Shown here: positions 22,591 through 34,668 of the stretch, one piece after another
Layout of the letters: every line of letters starts with the position of its first letter
Position numbering within the stretch: the first letter of the stretch is position 1
Assembly (NCBI RefSeq): GCF_007655135.1
Contig: NC_045130.1
Span: 15,996,001-16,060,000 of the forward strand
Length of the DNA: 64,000 nucleotides
Reading direction: 5' to 3'
Source of the DNA: Punica granatum
Taxonomy: Eukaryota; Streptophyta; Magnoliopsida; Myrtales; Lythraceae
The notes under the pieces: generated by a model
The model's input: only the letters and a program-made list of their open reading frames with translations
What the model was told of the DNA's origin: nothing
Databases searched by the model: none
Translations under genes and position numbers: made by a program

Positions 22591-23194
22591 AAAAAAAAAG
22601 AGAGAAGAAGAGACAGTGAGATCGGAGAGGGTGGAGAAGGAAGGAGGCGGTAATGGCCCCAATTTCGACCACCATCGCTCTAATCGAGGTCACCGGCGTC
22701 GTCACGGGTCGTTGGCGACCTCTCCTGGGCAGTGGTGGCCAGGATCGGGGCCACTCGGTCACTACCGCCCTTAATTGTCCCTTTCTTTCTTCAACTTTCG
22801 AAGAGAGAGAGGGAGATTTGGGGCCGTGATGGTCTTGATCTCGGCCACCATTGCCCAAGCGACCACCACCGCCATCCTTCCTCGCCCATCACCCGTCACC
22901 CTTCATCTCCTCTTCCTTTCTCTTTCTCTCTCTCTAAAAGCCAAATGGACTGACTTGTAAACTTTGCAAAAGTTAAGGGGCATCGGTGCAAAAATGATTA
23001 AAAGATCCCAGCTAAGCAAATAAGCTAAAAACTCTTGAATCATTTAGCAAGTTCTCATTTACTTACTCATTCAACACTTTTTTAACTTGATCATTAAGTT
23101 AAGTTACTTTTATTTTGAATTTATCAAGCAAGCTTAATTCAATTAAGTGTTTAAATTTTAATTTCAACACTTATTGGAGTAATCTAACACAACC

Positions 23195-24542
23195 TTAGTA
23201 AGGTGTTTTGGATTTGTATCCGGGCGCAAGATCCCACCACAGATCACAACCATTAGATAAAAAGCCAATCAACCTAACTCTAAACAGTCCAAACCTAAAA
23301 TAGTCAAACTAAAACTGCCAAGACTTCTTTGATAGGTTCAAACCAGCGATTGTGGAGTTAAATCCTATCCAAAACCAACAAAAAAAGAAAAAGAAAAAGC
23401 AAAGCCACAAAATGTCAGTTTGAGCAGGCGGGAAGTAGGATTGTTCGGGCTAGTGGCGCTATCTTTGATGTGGTGGGCGAGGATGTTGTCGCTGAGAAGG
23501 AGGCGAGATAGCCGTAAATGAGAAACCACCACCAAAGAGGAAGGATTAAAGGGGGAGGGCTGCCCCCACTGCCACCGGTTAATGAACTAATCTAAATGGA
23601 ACTACGCTCCGCGGAGAGTGACTCTTTGAATAGCCAAACAGTCGATTGTTAAATTAAATTGACCCAAAAACCAAAAGAAAGAAAAAGACCTCGTAGGAGC
23701 CACTTGATAAAATAATTGAATGGATAGACATAGGTGGAGGATATTACTTTGACTAATATCAAATAACTTTCTACATTTTTTATTTTATTTTATTTTTTAT
23801 TTGGTGGGTTGTAGACTTGAGTGGGGCCATGCAATTGCAACGACTCGGCACCCACTCTGGGTCAATTAGGGAACTGATATTTTTTTCAATTTGCCATTCC
23901 CCCCCACCCACTAGAGGACCCACCAGGGAAGGGAGGCAACAAAACCAATCCAAGACCCAAACCAACACCACACAATCAATTGTTTTTTTTTAGAATATCC
24001 GGCCTTTACGTGCACTCCCCCCGTCCCGCACTCTCTCGGAAAAGTCACATGTCGAAGGATCCAACACCATGATACGTGTCGTGTGATTCCATTGGAGCCG
24101 TCAGATCATTCTAAAACTCTGGATATCTATGTTTATATAACATGGCCAATTGATCACTGACAAGCTTAGTTAGTACGCGGGGAATCCCGATGGGTAGAAG
24201 ATGTATAGATGACAGAAGCATTCTTTTTTGGTATTGCATAAGCCCTGAGCTAGTCTTTGATTAACCTCCAGCAAACATTAGAAATACTGACTGAAACTAC
24301 GAACAATATCGCCTTCGACTACCTTTTAAACCCTAATTCTCCCTTTGATTAGCAGTAATGTCAATTCTAAGATCTAAACGAATCACTAACCCTCCAAAAA
24401 AAATCTCTTATGTTTATCGTTACAGAGTTTCAATCATTTTAAAATGCTCGAATCAGTTTCTACCTTTATTGTTGGCGTCCGGTTTGAGCTAAAATTAGAC
24501 CATGCAGAACTCCGGGACCGTCTGGTTCAACTCACCCTCTCT
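23195..24542. other. Intergenic, no gene seen
   Basis: No supported coding region. It includes the 3' flank of the minus-strand GATA gene. A G-rich stretch around 23450-23600 gives no recognised frame. Confidence 0.5.
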
Positions 24543-25690
24543 TCAAGCCACGTCCTTCTTACGCCTCATCTCCAACACTTTCCGATGGCTGTTTGAATGA
24601 ATCTCGACCGAGAATGTTGGGCTACAGGCCGGCCTGTATTCGGGGAAAAGTCGGCCGGACTTGTAACGGACTCCACACGCATTGCACAGTGTCTTAGCTC
24701 CCAATGGGCCAGCCCTCCACTGCGGGGTCTTCTGGACACCACAATGGCTGCACTTCCTCTGGAATAAGACCGAACCGGTTTGAACCGTATGTTTTGTCTT
24801 CTTAATTCGTTTTCCCTCCGGTCTTCGCGGAATAGTCAACAAGCACTCCATGCTTGAGGAGGACCATGTAGAGCATGAGGATGTTGATGATGACTCCGAC
24901 AGCTGAGGCGACGTCGATGGCTGCTTTGCAGTCCTTGGCCGTTTGCTCCGGGTTTTGACTGGAACGGGAGACGGAAAACGGGGCGGTTTTAGGAAAACCG
25001 GTTGGAACCGGATTTTGGAGACATCGTTCTCTGTTTTCCACTTTGGGGTAGGGTAAAGGAGAGGGAATTCCGAGAGGGAATCATCCACAAAGCGTGATAC
25101 CCATTCTAGCTGGGCTATGTCATCATCCTGCAAGGCATCACCAAAATTAAATTCCATTTTTATTAATTGCAATTAATTTCGGAAAAATACTAATAAAAAG
25201 ATTAATTCAAATTAAAAAACTAATAATTTCTTAATTAAACAATAAAATTTTATTTTGGAAGAAACTAAAAACCTTTTAATAATTGTCATTAAAGTATAAT
25301 TATTCTATTAAAAATTCTCTTAACATGAAAGAAAAGGGAAAAAGAATTTACCGGGACGGCTAACCCGCCGGCCAAAATAGACTCGGAATCATCTGAAGAG
25401 CCAGTACAAGAGAAGCTGCCGGAATTCGAGTTGTTGTCGTCGTCTATGCCGTCGGCGGAAGAAACAGAGAGAGATTCCTTCTCCTCCCCTTCTTCTCCTC
25501 CTTCGAGCTCTCCATTGGAGAAGTCAAGGAGGTCGTCCACCGAGAAGTCTTCCCCGGCAACAGCCGTCACTCCGCCGCCAAGGCCCGCAAACCAGCTGTC
25601 CTCTCTGGCTGAGTGCTGGCCCATCAGGTAAGCCGACGCAACCATCTCGCCGCGGAGGCTCGGTTTCAAGGCGGCCGCCATGCACTCCAT
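24543..25690 (-). CDS. GATA-type zinc-finger transcription factor (GATA5/GATA12-like)
   Basis: Two coding exons on the minus strand: 25690-25352 and 25127-24543; 924 nt, 307 aa. The start is the first ATG of [16 protein letters not shown]; a likely acceptor (GGGCAG) 9 nt upstream of the ATG suggests an intron in the 5' UTR. The first exon holds the acidic [10 protein letters not shown] motif usual in this subfamily. The second has basic residues, a Ser-rich stretch, then one finger C-x2-C-x18-C-x2-C (C239, C242, C261, C264) with [19 protein letters not shown] and the basic tail [17 protein letters not shown]. The x18 loop and this tail define plant class I GATA factors, which bind WGATAR promoter sites in the nucleus, often in light- and nitrate-linked regulation. 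Which member it is cannot be said. Confidence 0.93.
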
Positions 25691-26217
25691 TAAATATTCC
25701 TGCCCATCAAAAGGATATGTACAATTACTCAACGTAGGGACCCCCCAAAAAACCAAAACCATATAGAAATAATCATGTGAGTTTTGCAAGAACAAAGAAC
25801 ATCATTTATATTGTCACGTACTTCTTGTACGACTAGTCGTGTATTCTGGTCTTAGCAGCAGCGATTGTTCCTGTGTTCCTCTAATATTTCCGAACCTTTT
25901 AACCTCAAGAACTTAATTCAACTGTATATATATAGTACGTACTAGCTACGGAAAGAGTTACTATTGACCGATTATGGAGTTATCGTAACATAACATGTCG
26001 AATTAAAAGAGAGAGTTTACCTCAGATTAAGGATGGAGATGAAGAATTGGTTGTGGATAGGTTTGAGGGGTGGAGAGAGTTTGGTTCAGGTCAGGGGAAA
26101 GAGAAGCACTGAAATGGAGGCCAAACTGGTGATGGCTGATGATGATGCTGATGATGATGAAGAGTTTTTTTTTTTCTTTTTCGGTAGAGATGATGAAGAA
26201 GAGTTTATGAATGGTTT

Positions 26218-26249
<32 letters not shown>

Positions 26250-26784
26250 CCTTATATGGAAAATTACAATTTTTGCAGTTTGAATTAAAAAAACTTAAAA
26301 AGTACTAATGATCAATGAGACAGAGATGGGGGGAGGGGTTGCGTTGAAGGTGGAGATGAGATGAGTGGGCGATATTTGGTCGTTTGATTGACAGAGTGGT
26401 GTTAGTCATAGGTTGGCCTTTTTGTTTGGACCGAATCCACAGCCCTTCCCATAGATTTTTCTCTCCCTTTGACCCTTACCCGATTTTTTCTTTCTTTTTT
26501 TTTTTGGTCAATTCCACTTTGTTCATTTTCCAATTTATCGAGAGAGAACCCAAATTATAGTTGCATTGCATCCTAAAACTGCGGGAGAAAGAAAGGGAAA
26601 AAAAAGGGGTAATTTTGACGGCAAATTAATGATCGATGTGATAAGAGTTGTATCACACGAATGGTAGTAGTTATGAACATAGTATATGTGGCTGCCCAAT
26701 CATGTTTATTACTACCTTCTGCGAAGATGCGCCTGATTATCTATTTGTCCGTCACGCTGCCTGTCATTGATGATTGAATTGCTG
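25691..26784 (-). promoter_or_regulatory. 5' region of the GATA gene
   Basis: Probably holds the 5' UTR intron, first exon and promoter of the minus-strand GATA gene. A CT tract at 26217-26250 (GA on the gene strand) and GATGATGATG-type repeats at about 26140-26165 are typical plant 5' UTR or promoter microsatellites. The plus-strand frame here (26033-26308) is low-complexity and not credible. Confidence 0.4.
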
Positions 26785-27661
26785 GTCACCCCATGAAGTA
26801 CTTTCTTCGTGTCATAGCGGCTCTAAGAACACGGATCAAAACCTCTCAACATTAACCCCTTAAAGAGGGGAGAACAAGCTGATTACAACGTATTCAGATA
26901 ATGTTCAAATCGTGTTAAGTTGATTAGAGAAAAAGATACTCAAACATCATGTTTTCGGCACTTTATAATCACGTTAAGCTGAAGTGTTAAGGAGGCGTGC
27001 GTCTAGTCTAGGTATGACTACACAATTACATTTGATTTCCTTCGACTAGTCCACTACGTATTATGGCAAGACAAGAACATTAAACTGGTGTTTGATAATA
27101 CCAAATAAGTACTTTTATTAAAATTTCAACACTTAATCAGATTAAATTTGTTTGATAAGACATAACATGATTTAAAATGATAAGCTAAGTAAAGTTAAAA
27201 ATAAGTAAGCAGAAATCTACTTATATATCAACTTAATCACTCAGACAATGAGACACTTTTTAAAATTTTACAGTGATACCCTTGTACTTTTCTCTAATTT
27301 AAGAAAGGTTTCATTTGCTCGAGGGACAGAAGACGGAGAGTGAGGGAGAGAGAGAAAACAAATTGATTGCAGGGAGAGGGGCGGCGGTGGCCCCCGACAT
27401 CGGATACCACACTGGGCGAGTTTTTCGTTTTCCGTTCGTGCTATCTATCAATGTTGATATCGGGGATGGATTTTTGTTTTGTCGGGGGTTTCGCCACTTG
27501 GACTCGGGAAAATTTACAAATTTTCTATCAGATTTTATCGAGTTTATAATTTTTACAATGAAATTACCGTATTGCTCCTCTTTAACTCTAAGATATAAAG
27601 TCTCTTTGAACTTTGTCCCCCTTGGACGAAATTCCTAGATCCGTCCATGGCTGATATGGCT
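26785..27661 (+). repeat. Tandem non-coding unit, copy 1
   Basis: About 877 bp. Landmarks are CATAGCGGCT, TTAACCCCTTAAAGAGG, GAACAAGCTGATTAC, GTTAAGTTGATTAGAGAA, CTGGTGTTTGATAATACCA, GCAGAAATCTACTTATAT, AGTGATACCCTTGTACTTTT and CATTTGCTCGAGGGAC, all in the same order as in copy 2. No credible coding region; the short frame at 27315-27638 is not conserved in copy 2. Confidence 0.8.
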
Positions 27662-28730
27662 GTCAACCCCTGAAGTGCCTTCTTCTTATCATAGCGGCTT
27701 GCCGATTATGGAGCAAACCCTCTTAAAGTTAACCCTTGAAAGAGGAAGAACAAGCTGATTACATCGTATCCTGATAACGTTAGAACTACGTAAAGTTGAT
27801 TAGAGAACAATATACTATAATGTCATGTTTTCTGCACTTCAGAATCACGTGTTAAGCTGGAGTTGATGTAGCGAGCATCTCGCCTAATTATGACTCCACT
27901 AGTCTCGAATTCCTCGACTAATCCACATCGTATTATAGTAAGCCAGGATCATTAAGGTGGTGTTTGATAGCACCATGTAAGTCCTCATATTGAATTGACA
28001 AACATAAAATGATTTAAACTGACTAGTCAAGTCAAGTTAAAAAATGGGGTTTGTTTTGTTTTGGTGTTGGAATCCAACTCCACTCCACTCCGGTCATTAG
28101 AGACAAAATAGGTAATAGTAGACGGAGAACTTATTATTAAAAAATTGATTGTAATAATAGTTAGGAAAAATTGTAATAATAGTTAGGAAAAATTAAATGT
28201 GAGAATTTATTATTAAATGGAAAAAAATATAAGAAAAGTATGTATATATATATATATATATATATAGATGTAAAAGCTGATGGAAAATTTTTCACCAAAA
28301 AAAGTTGATGAAAAATTTATTATTAAAAATTGATTGTAATAATAGTTATGAAAAATTAGAATTATTATTAAATGAAAGAAAATGATAAAAAGTAATTATC
28401 ATATTGTTAAATTAAAAGAAGAATGAAGTGGAATGGAGGAGAGTAAAATGTAATTACGAAACCAAACCACCTAAGTAAGTAGAAATCTACTTATATTTAT
28501 TTCAACTTAAACAACGAGATTTTTTTTAAAAAAATTCTATAGTGATACCCTTGTACTTTTCTCCAATTGTAGAAAGGTCCCATTTGCTCGAGGGACCAGG
28601 GAGAGAGAGAGAGAGAGAGAGAGGATCAAGCGACCACGGGGAGAGAGACAGTGATGGCGTATGATGTCGAATACCACTATTTAGGCCAGTTTTCCATTTG
28701 TTGGTCATGCTAGCTATCATCGCTGATATG
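27662..28730 (+). repeat. Tandem non-coding unit, copy 2, with an insertion
   Basis: Follows copy 1 directly with the same ordered landmarks, and is longer by an insertion at about 28046-28470 that separates the AAGTTAAAAA block from the GTAGAAATCTACTTATAT block. The insertion has loosely inverted ends (GGGTTTGTTTTGTTTTGG and CGAAACCAAACCACC) and repeats of TTGTAATAATAGTTA, so it is probably a MITE. It contains an AT run (28240-28264). A GA tract at about 28600-28623 replaces the shorter GA stretch of copy 1. Confidence 0.8.
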
Positions 28731-28960
28731 TTTCACACCATGAAATAGTCATGTTATAGCAGCTCGCAGAAAAACAGGTCAAACCCTCTTAAACTTAAAC
28801 CCATGAAGGAGCAAGAATGAGCTGATAACGGCGTATCATGAGATCGTCAGAATTACGTTAAGTTGATTAGAGAATAAGATACCGTAATATCATATTTTAC
28901 GCACTTCTGAATCAAGTTAAGCCGGAGTTCATGCTGCATGCATCTCCCCTGTTTCCTTAA
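28731..28960 (+). repeat. Tandem non-coding unit, copy 3, truncated
   Basis: Repeats the first quarter of the unit: ACCATGAAATAG, TTATAGCAGCTCG, CAAACCCTCTTAAA, GAGCTGATAACGGCG, GTTAAGTTGATTAGAGAA. Similarity ends near the GCATCTCCCC block. Confidence 0.75.
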
Positions 28961-30923
28961 TCCTTTCTTATTTATTTTTGTCCTTTTAATTTCTAAATAA
29001 CCTAACAATAACCTGGTTTCGCTTATGGGATTGAATAATTGATATTCTAACGCCGTTTGTGTACATGTTAGCGTCATTTCGGATTTCCGTCAAGGGTTTC
29101 CACGAGCAGATGGACGCACTAATATGTTAGGCAAAATGGACTTTCAAGGACGAAATTGGTGGCAACTTTCATTGAGGGTTAAAAACGTTGGCAATTTGCT
29201 CTTTCAGGGGGCAAAATTGTTGGCGAACTCATATAATAATATTAGACAGCTTTCACGCATTAATCTCGCCTGTATTTCTGGTCAATCCGCGTAATTTTTG
29301 CGCTGATCATCGTAAATAAAAAATTGCAATATAATAAACGCCGTCTGGCCCGAGCGCTTGACAGATCTGACGGATGGTGACCCGCAGAGCGACCCATCGG
29401 AGGGTCAGGATCTCTCACGCGCCACACGCGCGACAGCAGAGCAAGCGGCTCGGAAATACTGAGGATTGGGTGCTCCACGTCGTAAAAGCACGTCGAGGTT
29501 AGCGCGTGCTCTGTAAAAGGAAGAAACTCACGAGCCCCAGTGATCACCGATTCACCGTCGCGTGGTTTCTCTGGGCCCACCTCACCATGGTTCCACTCCA
29601 ATTGCAAATGCCATTATTCTCGTCTCCTGAATTTTGATTTCAAAAAAAAAAAAAAAAGGAAGATTCCATAGATTAAATTACTCACGTGTAACACGAGACT
29701 CTTGCAGATTGTCCTGGGGGCGATCTATTCACCTTCCCGGACATGTAATAAGACAACCCGATTTGCTTCTGAAGATTCACATTATAGTGATTACCATACT
29801 ATAGTCCAGCCGATTAGCTCTCTGCTCTCTAAACTTACGTTAATTTTAACTATCAGATATTAATTACTAACATTTATCAGGCCTACTGGAGTCCACGACT
29901 TGATGTAATTAAGCTACACACTTTGAACCAGTATGAAAATTTAATCCTAATTATGTGACTGCGCATTGTGAACCAGTTCGAGAATTCGGGGAAGGTAGGG
30001 CCAGTACGAGCAAAATCTGGTTGATGAACCCTTTTAATGTAATCCACTTGGTTGACTAATCTCGAACGATTTATAAGTAAGTCCCGACAAGTAAAGGGCC
30101 CCTTCACCATTTCATCATTGATGAATAGATATCTACATTTTTTTTTTGTTATACTATCAAGTAATGATACTCAATTTGCATAATATCTCGATTAGTCCAT
30201 TTCCCTGAGCAAGTCAAAACTGGATCATGCACGCTTAATTTGAGGGATTTACTGAAATCATCTTGTGCCGGCCTGCCTCTGAAGTATTTCAATCAACTTG
30301 GTCGGGAGTGCAGAGATACATGGATGTTATATACTATTACTTCACTTCCGAGGTCTTTAATTAATTTATTTTTTTCCCCCAAAAGGAGTTTGTATATGCA
30401 GAACAATTGTATCTAATAAAACAACACTGAACTTGGAAATCCACTCCCTCTAGCTGAGACGGCTGCATGTGATTGGACGATTACGAGCCTACTTGACACG
30501 TTCTGAATGTTATGCATCATGACCCAGAAAAGGAAATGTCAAGCATCGACTCGATTGATGAAATAAAACGAGGCTTCAAGTATATGTATATATATATATA
30601 TATACACGTATATTAATTATTTATTGAAGGAAAGGGAGAGGCACTCACATGGACCCCCGCATGCAATTTCGTGCAGTGGTGAAAGAAAGACCAGCCGACG
30701 GTTGACGAAATAAGGACCCGGGGCAAGTCCATGTTATCCCACGTGGCAACTCAATAAGGACCGTGTTTAAATATACAAAAATATCATACTCTAATTATAC
30801 TAATCAACATATATCAGAAAACAATTGTCATCACATATAGATAGATAGATAGATGTGTATATGTATATATATGTGGTGTCCACTCATGCAAAATCTCCCT
30901 TAATCAGAATCGAGAGACACCTC

Positions 30924-30957
<34 letters not shown>

Positions 30958-31314
30958 TCATTTTTATATGAAGATTGGTCATATATGAATGATGTCATAT
31001 ATGAGTTTTGAAAAAAAAAAAACTTCAATTCACATATATCACAGGATAATATCTCCACATTGAAGAGGTCAAATTAAGCTTTTGTCAATATACTAGTCAC
31101 TTGGGGTCATGATACACCCAGTTGTGTGCATATCATTTACTTGAAATCGGAATAAGTATAGACATCTTTCAGCTCATTGATGTTTTCCATTTGCCGTTCG
31201 GCTCATTAGATTTGACATAAACTTTGTCATCAACAATCTCAACTCATAAAGACACTTCAAACACCTATTATTGGAAGTTGAAGAAATCTCCACATAAAGT
31301 TGAAAAAAATCTAA
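28961..31314. other. Intergenic, no gene seen; several microsatellites
   Basis: No supported gene. 29340-29620 is more GC-rich but has no recognised domain. Simple repeats: TA at about 30581-30604, (ATAG)n at about 30836-30854, (ATT)n at about 30926-30957. Confidence 0.55.
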
Positions 31315-31546
31315 GGGTTTGTTTGGTTTCAAAGTAGAATTTTAAAATCATACTTTAACTTAATTTTATCCGTAACAAAACAAAATAACTTATACAAAAT
31401 CAAAGGGTAAATCTCATTTATACCATTCTTTTTTCAAAACAAAACAAAATAATTCATACAAAGTTAAAGGGTGAATCTCATTTATATCGCTATTTTTCAA
31501 AATCAAAATTTAATTTTAAAATTTCACTTTGAAATTAAATGTAACA
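31315..31546. mobile_element. Tourist-like MITE, copy 2
   Basis: 232 bp with TAA at 31312-31314 and 31547-31549. Ends GGGTTTGTTTGGTTTCAAAG and CTTTGAAATTAAATGTAACA are inverted with mismatches. Carries the AAAATAACTTATACAAAATC core twice. Confidence 0.8.
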
Positions 31547-31549
31547 TAA

Positions 31550-32294
31550 ATGTGCTCAGCTACATGATGAAACTTGACTTTTCGTACGGGATGGGGACTC
31601 ATTCCCGATACCAATTGCCTCTCGGAGCGTAGCACCTTTGCCCTGCGGGATGAGTCGACCTCATCGATTGCGCTCCCCGTCGGGGACGTTCACCACTAAC
31701 CTACCTATAAAATGAGAACACGTGTCTTTCTTGTTCTTGGGCAGGTGAACACATATATAATTGCCCCGTGAATGGGCCCGCAAGGTTGTTTGTTTTGTCA
31801 CTCTTACAAGCTATATACAGCGACCTTCCATATAGAAAAAAAATGTCCACATTGTGTAGAACCAAAGCCAGGCATGACTGAAGATAACATCCCACTCCCA
31901 CATCTATAACTGCCCGTGAGTGGTTGGCACTTGTCACTTCACATACAATCATTCACAACATTTAAAAAAAAAAATCGAATTGTAAAGTACGTACACCAAT
32001 AGGGTTAGTCTAGCGATCTAAAGGCAAGACATCCTTGGGCAACACTCAAGTTGGAGTCATCCTAAAATCATGCATGCAAGAGAATATTTCTTATTAGGTT
32101 AGTCTATGAGATCCGAATCCGTCCCATGGGCTTTCAAGGGAAGGTGCCATCTCAGTTCGAGTTTCTTCTTTCGAAGTCAAATTTGATGATACGCTTCGGC
32201 GATTTTACCTACCAAATAAAAGGCCTACTAGGCTATTAGGTAGCTCACGTGGACAACGAGAATTGATCAGTCAAAATCCGAATACCCTACCAAT
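31550..32294. other. Intergenic, no gene seen
   Basis: No coding pattern. Two stretches at about 31995 and 32095 share GGTTAGTCTA and could be fragments of another tRNA-like repeat, too weak to call. Confidence 0.4.
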
Positions 32295-32456
32295 GTGGGT
32301 TGGTTCAAGCGGTTCGACGCTTGTTTCATTTAAGTAAGATTTCGGGTTAGAGTCATTGTGAATACAGAAAATTCACGCTGTGAGAGTTTTACCCCTTAGT
32401 GGGCCAATCCGATTCGACTGGATTAGTCGAGACCCAATTGAGTTTTCGAATACCAT
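32295..32456 (+). mobile_element. tRNA-derived SINE, best-preserved copy
   Basis: A box TGGTTCAAGCGG at 32301 and a B-box-like GGGTTAGAGTC at 32343, then CATTGTGAATACAGAAAATTC, GTGAGAGTTTTACCCCTTAG and TCGACTGGATTAGTCG. The short direct repeat CGAATACC lies just before (about 32280) and at the end (about 32450), a possible target duplication. Confidence 0.75.
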
Positions 32457-32462
32457 AGTTCA

Positions 32463-33751
32463 CACTGAAAACGAAAAAAAATCCAAACACCCTTCATTAT
32501 AAACAAAAAAAAATGCAAAATGTGTATGGAGTTTTGAAGAGAAATAGTAAAAGCAAGCTTAAATAGACAATTTATCCCATATAAGCTATGCAAATGGATG
32601 TATGAGATATCGGCTCCCGACCTGGATACTATGATGTTCTGGGTTCGGTTTTTATCAGTAAAGCTTTTGAGGTCCCGTTATTATCTTCCGCGTCACTATT
32701 CATTACCAGCCCCATTAGGATCCTCTATGGACCGAAATACTTAAGAAAAAGAGGATGTCGAGATTCCTCACTAAAACGTATTGCTTATCGTTAGAGAAAT
32801 ACATTGAATCGGTGGAGTATTGGGCCAGCCCCCACCCTTGATGGGTTGCATATATAGGCTTAGAACTTCCTTGTTCGGGTTGGGCCCTATCGGACTTTGA
32901 ATCTTTTCATGGAGCAAACTGAGGCCTTGGTTTGATTGAGTTCAATCTCATGGGGTTGGTGCCATTATCCAATAACTATAACTAATTAAATAATAAGTTG
33001 ATGTAGACTTTGATGTACATGTATAATATTAATAAGCTCAATCTTATTTGGGTTCACGCCAATTGTACTTTCCATGCACTTTTGTTTCTATTCAGTTATC
33101 TCGTTACTAATTCAAGAGCCTTTTTTGTTTATTTAGATTTAGAAAAGAATATAGCTGTTCCAATTAATTAATTTGAACTGGTTCAAGGTTGTGCTTAAAA
33201 ATTGACACAGGTGCCAACTCGATTGCATGTAGCGGACGTCTATCTACCTCATGTATGTGGCAAGAAATGGTAAAATGGAAAATAGTTCCATATCGTCGTA
33301 GATTTCTGCGATACGACAAGACAAGATGAAGACACAGGAAAATTACCTAGCTATACGTCTGATTAATCATTCGCCCACTTGACATGTTTGAATGAATCTT
33401 AAACATTGCAGATACTGTCCAGGGAGATGATACAGCCGGCCCATGTTTAACACGAAAGACATTCTCTCTATGTCGTACACATATGTTGCTGGAAATAGAG
33501 AGAGAATTGCTTGACTTGACTCTGGCAAGACGGCACATAAAGAGATAATTGATTATGTTTAAATTCTTTATTGAAAGATAAAAGAGGAGACATACTATGT
33601 TAGCCAAGCATTCTTACTTTTCCCTATAAATAGGCGCATGCGCAGCTCTATTTTTCACAAAACGCATTCACTACAGCTCGAGCTTCTTCACCAAGAAGTA
33701 CAGTTTCGACCTTAGATCACTCACTCTTGATAATTCATTTTCGTAATCGGA
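32463..33751 (+). promoter_or_regulatory. Promoter region of germin-like gene 1
   Basis: A clean TATA box CTATAAATAG lies at 33624-33633, about 120 bp before the ATG. From about 33170 to 33600 the sequence aligns with 45970-46350 and 47470-47600 upstream of germin-like gene 2, so both genes inherited one promoter. Shared blocks include GAACTGGTTCA, AAAATTGACA and TGAATGAATCT. No gene is seen at 32463-33100. Confidence 0.65.
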
Positions 33752-34668
33752 ATGATGGCATCTCGCGTTCTCTTGGTTGGGCTCACAGCTCTTCTTTTCT
33801 CCGTTGTCTTAGCTGATCACAGTCCACTGCAAGATTTTTGTGTTGCAGACAGCGGTAGCCAAGGTATAAAATATGGTGCCATTATATTTGTTTGTGAGGT
33901 CGCATGTCATATTGAACAGTTCGATTATGATTTTTTTGGCCTTTCGAAAATTTTTGTATAGACTTAGATGGTCAAGAAGCGACGTCTATGTTGCAGCTTC
34001 TGAGAGTCCTTACTATAATTAATGATAGGTTAAGGCTAAATTGCGTCGGTATGAAACTTGTTAAAATTTGCATGAAGGGATTAGGTGAAGATAGTATATT
34101 GACAATTTGATTACTGCCTTTAATTGTCGCAGTGTTGGTGAACGGGCTGTCCTGCAAGGACTCAAATGTTGTCCAAGCCAATGACTTCTTCTTCAGCGGG
34201 CTTCACCTCTTGGGCAACACATCGAACCCGGTTGGGTCGAGGGTCACCCCGGTGATGGTGGCCCAACTTCCAGGTCTCAACACCCTTGGCATCTCAATGG
34301 TCCGTATCGACTATGCACCGTGGGGCATCAACCCACCCCACACTCACCCGCGAGCCACCGAGATCTTGACCATCTTGGAGGGAACCCTAGAGGTCGGCTT
34401 CATCACCTCCAACCCTGACAACCGCCTTATCACCAAGGTCCTGAGCAAGGGTGATGTATTCGTGTTCCCGGTCGGCTTGGTCCACTTCCAGAGGAACGTG
34501 GGGAAGGTGAATGCAGTTGCTATTGGTGCCCTCAGCAGCCAGAACCCAGGGGTCATTACGATCGCCAATACTGTGTTCGGGTCGAAACCTGCCATCGCCG
34601 CCGACGTCCTTGCCAAAGCTTTCCAGGTGGATTCTGGCGTCATCAATAAGTTACAATCAAAGTTCTAG
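33752..34668 (+). CDS. Germin-like protein, copy 1 (secreted cupin)
   Basis: Two exons, 33752-33863 and 34133-34668; 648 nt, 215 aa, normal for the family. Residues 1-22 are a signal peptide ending at LAD. QDFCVAD is germin box A; a second Cys lies at GLSCKD and pairs with it in known germins. Box [14 protein letters not shown], supplies the two His and Glu metal ligands. Box [19 protein letters not shown], supplies the third His. The full Mn-binding set is therefore present. Family members are apoplastic, oligomeric glycoproteins, some with superoxide dismutase activity and roles in defence; oxalate oxidase activity is largely a cereal germin trait and not implied here. The ATG doublet allows a start one codon later. 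Exon 2 is much more GC-rich than its surroundings. Copy 2 lies 14 kb downstream in the same orientation. Confidence 0.94.

Larger units (their letters stand above)
21337..23194. mobile_element. Tourist/PIF-like element holding two other transposons
   Basis: Outer ends read GGTTGTGTTTG at 21337 and CTAACACAACC ending at 23194, an inverted pair, flanked by TTA at 21334-21336 and 23195-23197. Sub-terminal AAGTGCTAAAAATT and AACACTTATT blocks are also inverted. Inside are a TTA-flanked MITE (21379-21620), a long-TIR element (21790-22590) and a GC-rich stretch (22620-22900). No transposase is present, so it is non-autonomous. Confidence 0.65.

Noticed and set aside
22475..22960. Several overlapping short frames
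   Set aside because: Inside nested transposons and a GC-rich stretch; frames on both strands overlap and none has a domain.
34344..34646. 100-aa minus-strand frame, with a twin at 48751-49053
   Set aside because: Conserved only because it is antisense to the conserved second exon of the germin-like genes.
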